From Prevotellaceae bacterium UBA1716 (lineage in GTDB: Bacteria > Bacteroidota > Bacteroidia > Bacteroidales > Bacteroidaceae): 19,143 bases of DNA. The notes below the pieces were generated by a model. The model worked only from the letters and a program-made list of their open reading frames with translations. It was not told the DNA's origin and searched no databases. The stretch lies in contig DCIW01000053.1 in the NCBI GenBank assembly GCA_002317225.1, forward strand, positions 1 through 19,143. The letters are read 5' to 3'. Position numbers and translations under genes: made by a program. Shown piece by piece: positions 15,174 through 19,143 of the stretch; position 1 is the first letter of the stretch; each line of letters opens with the position of its first letter.

Positions 15174-15656
15174 ATGAGCAAATCTATCATGGCAATCTTG
15201 GCATCTTTATTCTCGTTTATGTCGTGTGGAACTAGCACCAGTCAGATTGGTGGTGGCAATCAAACAGATACTCTGGACTCGTTCTCATATGGTTTATATG
15301 GCACCAGAGCAACACCCGAGGTGGAATTCACTGTGGAGTATTTCAACGAAACGGAATGTAAGGTTATCTACTTCAACAAGGACTCACGCACTTCAGACAT
15401 TGAACAGCGTGATACTGTATTTGCTCCCGCTTCATTGCTCCAAGACATCGGGAAAGTGGTTCGCGAACATAAGATGTACAAATACAAAGAGCGTTACAAG
15501 AGCCTGTTTAAGGTGCTGGATGGGAATGCTTGGAGCATGACAATTAAGTATATGAATGGCAAAAGAATAACTTCCGGTGGCTACGCAGCAAGTCCCAAGG
15601 ATGATGGCCTAAGAGTCATCGTTGGGATGATGCGTAAACAGATCAGCAGTTTGTAA
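15174..15656 (+). CDS. Small hypothetical lipoprotein
   Basis: 160 residues from ATG 15174, at normal leader distance from a complete promoter. The N-terminus is hydrophobic and ends in SFMSCGTSTS; Cys18 is a likely acylation site, although the -3 position (Phe) is atypical. A Gly/Gln/Thr linker follows. The rest alternates strand-like segments (VEFTVEYFNETECKVIYFN) with a helical centre (QDIGKVVREHKMYKYKERYK), a pattern seen in small periplasmic or surface lipoproteins of Bacteroidales. I do not recognise the family. It is monocistronic: the DNA after it is decayed. No functional link to its neighbours can be read. Confidence 0.72.
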   Translation: MSKSIMAILASLFSFMSCGTSTSQIGGGNQTDTLDSFSYGLYGTRATPEVEFTVEYFNETECKVIYFNKDSRTSDIEQRDTVFAPASLLQDIGKVVREHKMYKYKERYKSLFKVLDGNAWSMTIKYMNGKRITSGGYAASPKDDGLRVIVGMMRKQISSL

Positions 15657-15682
15657 GTTCTGATGGTCGTATAGAAAATCAC

Positions 15683-15724
15683 ATTATTTCCCTCAATTCG
15701 CAAAATAATACTTGCGGAAATAAT
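15683..15724 (+). terminator. Possible terminator hairpin after the small lipoprotein gene
   Basis: Outer arms ATTATTTCC (15683-15691) and GGAAATAAT (15716-15724) enclose an inner stem CGCAA/TTGCG (15699-15703, 15712-15716). There is no strong T-run after it, so its role as a terminator is uncertain. Confidence 0.4.
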
Positions 15725-15814
15725 GATTTACTGAATATATATTCTAAACTAGAATCAGTTATTCTTATAGCATATTCGTCTGGCTTGCAAAATACTTCCA
15801 CAATGGAGCAGCCA

Positions 15815-15952
15815 TCATTGCTTGGTGAAACCACGAATCTCGGCACCTGTCGGCAATTTGACATGCTCTCGCCTTGCAGTCAGCCAAGGTCTTTTGTACA
15901 GATACTCACTTTCGAGCACCTCCCATTCCATTGTATCTTTATCTGTTTTCAT
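15815..15952 (-). pseudogene. N-terminal remnant of a NUDIX hydrolase gene
   Basis: From the ATG at 15952 the minus strand encodes 45 residues and then a stop at 15815. Residues 9-39 (EWEVLESEYLYKRPWLTARR, then EHVKLPTGAEI) match the conserved N-terminal extension of a common Bacteroidetes NUDIX hydrolase (pattern WxVLxSEYLxxRPWLTVR, LPxG). The expected continuation (EYYVLEYPDWV and the NUDIX box) is missing; the sequence becomes unrelated after GAEI. Just before it, a 22-codon tail of another frame (INREFSERHAGAVVAIKDVVKR) ends in a TGA that overlaps this ATG, the usual layout of coupled operon genes. Together they look like the remains of a two-gene operon cut on both sides. Not expected to be functional. 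Confidence 0.6.
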
Positions 15953-16062
15953 CGTTTCACAACATCTTTTATTGCTACGACAGCACCAGCGTGTCTCTCC
16001 GAGAACTCGCGGTTAATTCATAATTTGAATTCATATCATTTACTCGTTTGGAGTGTGTTTGG

Positions 16063-17424
16063 TCATTTGTTGGCTTTCCACCAATCAAATTCGAATAGTT
16101 CGTCGTCACCTCCCCGATAGAGGATATAGACATCGTGAACTCCTGTAGGAGCCTTGAAGGTTGGAGCTGTGATTGTTGTCGTTTGCTTATTAACTTCAAT
16201 ATGCGCAAATGGTTTGTCACTGAGTGCGTTAGCATAGAATTCTATTACACCTCCGTTCTTGACATTGAGAACAGATACTGTGATTTGGGTAGGGGCTACT
16301 GCACCCAAATCAACGCTGCGTATCTTTGTCCAATCGCCGTTATGTATTGAAGTTACATAATGCTCACAGCCTGCAAGACGGTCGAGTTTTATTCCCCAAC
16401 TGCCCGACATGTTCTCTGCCTCTACCTTGGCATAAGGATTGATTGTGCCAACAGGTTTCACACCTTCTTTTGTAAAAGGAATGAATGGGATTGTACCATC
16501 TTCGTTAAACTTGAATTCTTCAATTGCAGTCGAACGATGGAAGCCTCCACCATTAGGAAGTGCACCATTATGATAGAACATGTAGTCGTGTCCCTTATAG
16601 GTGATATTTCCTCCATGAATTGTGAAACTATTTTCTGCCTCGTCCATTATTCTGCCCTTGAATGTCCAAGGACCGTGGATAGTTGGGGCGGTTGAGTATC
16701 CCATATATTCGGGAACTCCACCAGCTGGATACACTGCATAGTAGATGCCATTACGTTTTGTTACCCAAGGACCTTCTTCGTATTGGGTCATGTCGCGACG
16801 TTTTCCGATAGACCAGTCCATCTTTGATTGGAGTTCGCCAAAGGCTTTAGGATCTGTATATCCCGGTACTTCCTTATATCCATTCTTGAACGAAATCATG
16901 TCATCGTTAAGTTCTCCATACCAAAATCCTTTGTTCCCCCAGAAGAGGAAAGGAGTGCCGTCGTCTTCTATGAAAATGGTTGGGTCGATAAATCCAAAAC
17001 CAGTTGCGAGCGGACCGCCAATGGCATCTTTCCATGGACCTTCTGGCTTGTCAGCCACTGCTACTGCAAGTGCGTCCTTACCATCTGCGGTATTGCAACA
17101 AAGATACCAGTACCATTTGCCTTTTCTTTCCACTGCTTGTGCAGCCCAAGCTCTGTCGCCTTGCTTTGCCCATGCGAATGTAGATGTATTTACTTGTGCA
17201 CCAAGATATTGCCAATTGACCATGTCTTCTGTGGAGAACACAAGCCAATCTTTCATCAAGAAGTATGTGGCATCATCTTCATCATGATCGACAAAGAGAT
17301 ATACCTTGTCTCCGTGAACGTATGGAGCAGGATCGGGAGTGTAGATAGCACTGATACATGGGTTTTGGGCAAAGGTACACGTCATTGTGAGCAGTCCTAA
17401 TGCAGTGGTCAAAATCTTTTTCAT
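16063..17424 (-). CDS. Secreted glycoside hydrolase family 43 with C-terminal CBM6-like domain
   Basis: 453 residues with a signal peptide (MKKILTTALGLLTMTCTFAQ). The GH43 propeller covers about residues 25-325: the base Asp31 is in TPDPAPY, Asp147 in FIDPTIF, and the general acid Glu217 in YEEGPW. Residues about 332-450 (YAKVEAENMSGSWGIK, ending EFDWWK) look like a family 6 carbohydrate-binding module, a common partner of GH43 in arabinofuranosidases and xylosidases. Expected substrate: arabinose- or xylose-containing hemicellulose. It differs clearly from the first GH43 (1475-3241), which is a lipoprotein with another C-terminal domain, so the two are not a recent duplication. The gene is monocistronic: only decayed sequence lies downstream, and the next gene upstream is divergent. 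Confidence 0.92.
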   Translation of the reverse strand: MKKILTTALGLLTMTCTFAQNPCISAIYTPDPAPYVHGDKVYLFVDHDEDDATYFLMKDWLVFSTEDMVNWQYLGAQVNTSTFAWAKQGDRAWAAQAVERKGKWYWYLCCNTADGKDALAVAVADKPEGPWKDAIGGPLATGFGFIDPTIFIEDDGTPFLFWGNKGFWYGELNDDMISFKNGYKEVPGYTDPKAFGELQSKMDWSIGKRRDMTQYEEGPWVTKRNGIYYAVYPAGGVPEYMGYSTAPTIHGPWTFKGRIMDEAENSFTIHGGNITYKGHDYMFYHNGALPNGGGFHRSTAIEEFKFNEDGTIPFIPFTKEGVKPVGTINPYAKVEAENMSGSWGIKLDRLAGCEHYVTSIHNGDWTKIRSVDLGAVAPTQITVSVLNVKNGGVIEFYANALSDKPFAHIEVNKQTTTITAPTFKAPTGVHDVYILYRGGDDELFEFDWWKANK

Positions 17425-17467
17425 AATAAATATGGAATTGTTTTTTTGATGACATTGAATTCTTGTG

Positions 17468-17475
17468 CAAATATA
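17468..17475 (-). promoter_or_regulatory. Promoter -7 box of the GH43-CBM6 gene
   Basis: Minus-strand TATATTTG followed by CA, the same decamer as at the GH16 and first GH43 promoters. No -33 box at about 20 nt is seen. The predicted leader is about 40 nt. Confidence 0.6.
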
Positions 17476-17544
17476 CGAAAAAAAACTACAAATCCGTTTT
17501 TTTATATGTTATTTTTGAGTTTAGACAAGTTTGGACAGATGGTA

Positions 17545-17578
17545 TTTGCTCTACATTTGTAATATGGTAGTAACTTTG
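17545..17578 (+). promoter_or_regulatory. Promoter of the 292-residue hypothetical gene
   Basis: TTTG at 17545-17548, a 22-nt spacer (slightly long), then TAACTTTG at 17571-17578 followed by CA. The predicted leader to the ATG at 17643 is about 60 nt. Confidence 0.55.
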
Positions 17579-17642
17579 CAGCGTCTTTTGAAAAGATGTC
17601 GAGTTAATTGTCCTATTGTGAAATATTAAAATTGAAAAAGAT

Positions 17643-18521
17643 ATGGAAAACGTGGAAATCTATTTCGGAAAAGAGGGAGTGACTTCAACGAGTGCTAATT
17701 ACGTGGCAAACGTGGCAAAGGAATTGATTAGAAGGGAACAGGCTGACCTTGACGCCTTAGACTTTGTTACAACATCGGTTTGTACGATGGGAAGTGGAGA
17801 CTCCCAAATCACTAAGGTGGGTAATACTGAAGAGGAACTCAACGCAGTACCTCAAAAATTGGAACGAATCGTGAAGATAAAGACTCTTATCGGTTGGATT
17901 CGCGAAGGCATCAAAGCCAAAGAATGTCTTATAGCAGAGGTGAACGGAAAGTACGAGGGTGAGGTGCTTAAGATTCTCGGACTTGAAGAACTTACTTATC
18001 CGGAGTCAAAGACTTACAACGAGGCTGAGTTCATAAAGACACTTCCTGAGTCAGAACAGAAAAGAATTCAGTTCTTAAATACTGAGGCTGCTGTTATTGG
18101 AAAGTTTATTCACGAGAAAGGCAGTTTCGGCAAAGCTCGACAAGACTTGTTTGATAGTGCTCACAAGCCTAAAGATATACAGAGGGCCCTCGGATTGGTC
18201 ACTATTCAGTCCAACGAGGCTTCTGTTGAGGTAGAGAAGGTTGACTCAGTCTACTTCGCTCTACAAACACGACACCGTGAGGTGCAGCAAGAACTCAACT
18301 CTCTCATCTTCAAAGCAAAAGAGTTGATGCATCGCGAGAATCATCGCCTTGCAGACGAGTTTGAACAGAAGTTGAAGGAGTATAGAGAGAATAGTAAGGC
18401 TATTTCGCGAGCTGTGAATCATTGGAAAGAGGACGAGCGTGTTCGTATATCCAATCTTAAGATTGTGATTCCGCAAGAACTCCGATCTTTGTTCGACGAA
18501 ATTAATAGGGTAGGGAAGTAA
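17643..18521 (+). CDS. Hypothetical cytoplasmic protein, helical and coiled-coil-rich
   Basis: 292 residues with no signal peptide or membrane segment. The composition is dominated by Glu, Lys, Leu and Arg in heptad-like stretches. Residues about 205-270 (around QTRHREVQQELNSLIFKAKE and FEQKLKEYRENSKAISRAVN) should form long helices, possibly a coiled coil. The N-terminus is less charged (GKEGVTSTSANYVANVAKEL). I do not recognise a family and see no catalytic motif. The gene has its own promoter, a leader of about 60 nt and ordinary codon use. It is divergent from the GH43-CBM6 gene, which does not by itself imply a shared function. A structural or scaffold-like role is only a guess. Confidence 0.78.
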   Translation: MENVEIYFGKEGVTSTSANYVANVAKELIRREQADLDALDFVTTSVCTMGSGDSQITKVGNTEEELNAVPQKLERIVKIKTLIGWIREGIKAKECLIAEVNGKYEGEVLKILGLEELTYPESKTYNEAEFIKTLPESEQKRIQFLNTEAAVIGKFIHEKGSFGKARQDLFDSAHKPKDIQRALGLVTIQSNEASVEVEKVDSVYFALQTRHREVQQELNSLIFKAKELMHRENHRLADEFEQKLKEYRENSKAISRAVNHWKEDERVRISNLKIVIPQELRSLFDEINRVGK

Positions 18522-19073
18522 GCGAAAGCTTCCCCCTTTATCCTAAACAATATTAGCAGAACCCAGAAAAGGGCATTGGCCTTTTGATGAGTTCGAACAT
18601 TTGGTAGAAGTTGTTCGTTAATCATGAACTTCCGCTACTTTAAAAGAGTAGACCTGTTGTATAGCTCGTCTGAACACGTTGTTATGTATGAGAAACCGGC
18701 CTCTCCGTGCGGCTCCCGTATTTTGACGAAATACGTTTGGAGTTAATGATCGCTTATTGAGGGGAGTGCGTTATAGTTTTTGATTTGGAAGAAACGAACA
18801 TAATCAAGCATCAAACCACCAATGAGTCGGATGTATATGAATCTACATTGGGAACTCTTTGGTAGGTAAGCAATACAATCATGATCTGTGTGGCAGATTT
18901 GCTCAGGACCTTTAGGCCCTTCAGCCCTGACGGACTGACTGCTACATGCTTCTACATCAATATCCGTAGTTGCAAGCAGAGTATAATTGGTTGGCAAAGC
19001 ACGACTTAACAGAACTTGATGTGTTAGGGAAAATTACTTCCCTTTTGATAAAGGACAACTTCTATAAATGGCG
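18522..19073. other. Non-coding or decayed region with hairpins
   Basis: About 550 bp without a convincing gene. Contents: a short hairpin near the 17643 gene's stop (AAGC-GAAA-GCTT followed by a C-run); a 40-codon plus-strand frame at 18624-18746 of doubtful reality; and two adjoining hairpins at 18687-18720 (TATGAGAAACCG with CGGCTCCCGTA, imperfect) and 18717-18735 (CGTATTT with AAATACG). The locally higher GC content and stacked hairpins suggest a structured RNA or a remnant of a mobile element. I could not fit it to a group II intron domain V. A minus-strand frame at 18743-18997 shows no recognisable motif. Confidence 0.4.
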
Positions 19074-19120
19074 AAGAAGGTGCATCAAGTAATTTGATAC
19101 ACCTTCTTTCTGTTTGAATT
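19074..19120. terminator. Strong hairpin, probable terminator
   Basis: Arms AAGAAGGTG (19074-19082) and CACCTTCTT (19100-19108) are extended inward across one mismatch by ATCAA/TTGAT, with a five-base loop, then a T-rich run on the plus strand. The gene it serves is not clear: no convincing plus-strand gene ends just before it. Confidence 0.6.
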
Positions 19121-19143
19121 TAGTACGCCCTCAGGGGCTCGAA

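Noticed and set aside
15679..15864. Minus-strand 61-codon frame as a separate gene
   Set aside because: It overlaps the NUDIX remnant in another frame, has no promoter or recognisable motif, and runs into the hairpin after the lipoprotein gene.
16828..17400. Plus-strand open frame of 190 codons opposite the GH43-CBM6 gene
   Set aside because: Antisense to a well-supported enzyme; no domain and no upstream promoter. The same applies to the frame at 16745-17287.
18687..18735. Group II intron domain V (reverse strand)
   Set aside because: GGAGCCG and CGGTTTC halves are suggestive, but the length, the upper stem and the tetraloop do not fit, and no reverse transcriptase remnant was found nearby.
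18743..18997. Minus-strand 84-codon frame as a gene
   Set aside because: No recognisable motif, no promoter box, unusual composition, and it is surrounded by non-coding hairpins; kept only as part of the unexplained region.

Overview
The window reads as chromosomal DNA of a Bacteroidales bacterium, most likely Prevotellaceae. It carries a SusC/SusD pair and many secreted lipoproteins, has an AT-rich base composition, lacks strong Shine-Dalgarno sequences, and uses TAnnTTTG promoter boxes (often TAnnTTTGCA) just upstream of the leading genes of its transcription units. No tRNA, rRNA, CRISPR array, intact transposase or phage gene was seen.

Layout. (1) 1-4640: a secreted carbohydrate-active cluster. 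A laminarinase-type GH16 enzyme and a CE4 polysaccharide deacetylase (cut by the window edge) run on the minus strand. A GH43 lipoprotein with a C-terminal beta-sandwich runs divergently on the plus strand, followed by a secreted protein of unknown function with its own promoter and a strong terminator. (2) 4641-5070: a non-coding stretch between convergent genes. It is built from at least seven exact copies of the 11-mer CATCCTACCAA in both orientations, arranged almost symmetrically around a GTCCGT dyad. This is the most unusual element in the window. (3) 5071-13426: one minus-strand operon, SusC, SusD, DUF4843-type lipoprotein, PKD-like lipoprotein, thioredoxin-fold protein. It has no glycoside hydrolase inside, and its composition recalls SusCD systems that import oligopeptides more than classical glycan loci. 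Two similar GC-rich palindromes sit in the susC/susD and susD/DUF4843 gaps. (4) 13721-14806: a stand-alone homoserine dehydrogenase that resembles the C-terminal half of ThrA, with an apparently almost leaderless promoter. (5) 15174-16062: a small lipoprotein gene, then a decayed region holding the first codons of a NUDIX hydrolase gene. (6) 16063-17424: a secreted GH43 enzyme with a C-terminal CBM6-like domain on the minus strand. Divergent from it is an unrecognised 292-residue cytoplasmic protein (17643-18521). (7) 18522-19143: no convincing gene, but several hairpins.

Working together: the GH16, CE4 and two GH43 proteins would act on beta-glucan and on arabinose- or xylose-containing plant polysaccharides at the cell surface or in the periplasm. 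No SusCD pair lies directly beside the GH16/GH43 cluster. The SusCD operon in the middle probably serves a different substrate. Functional calls rest on motif reading and remembered family features, not on database searches.
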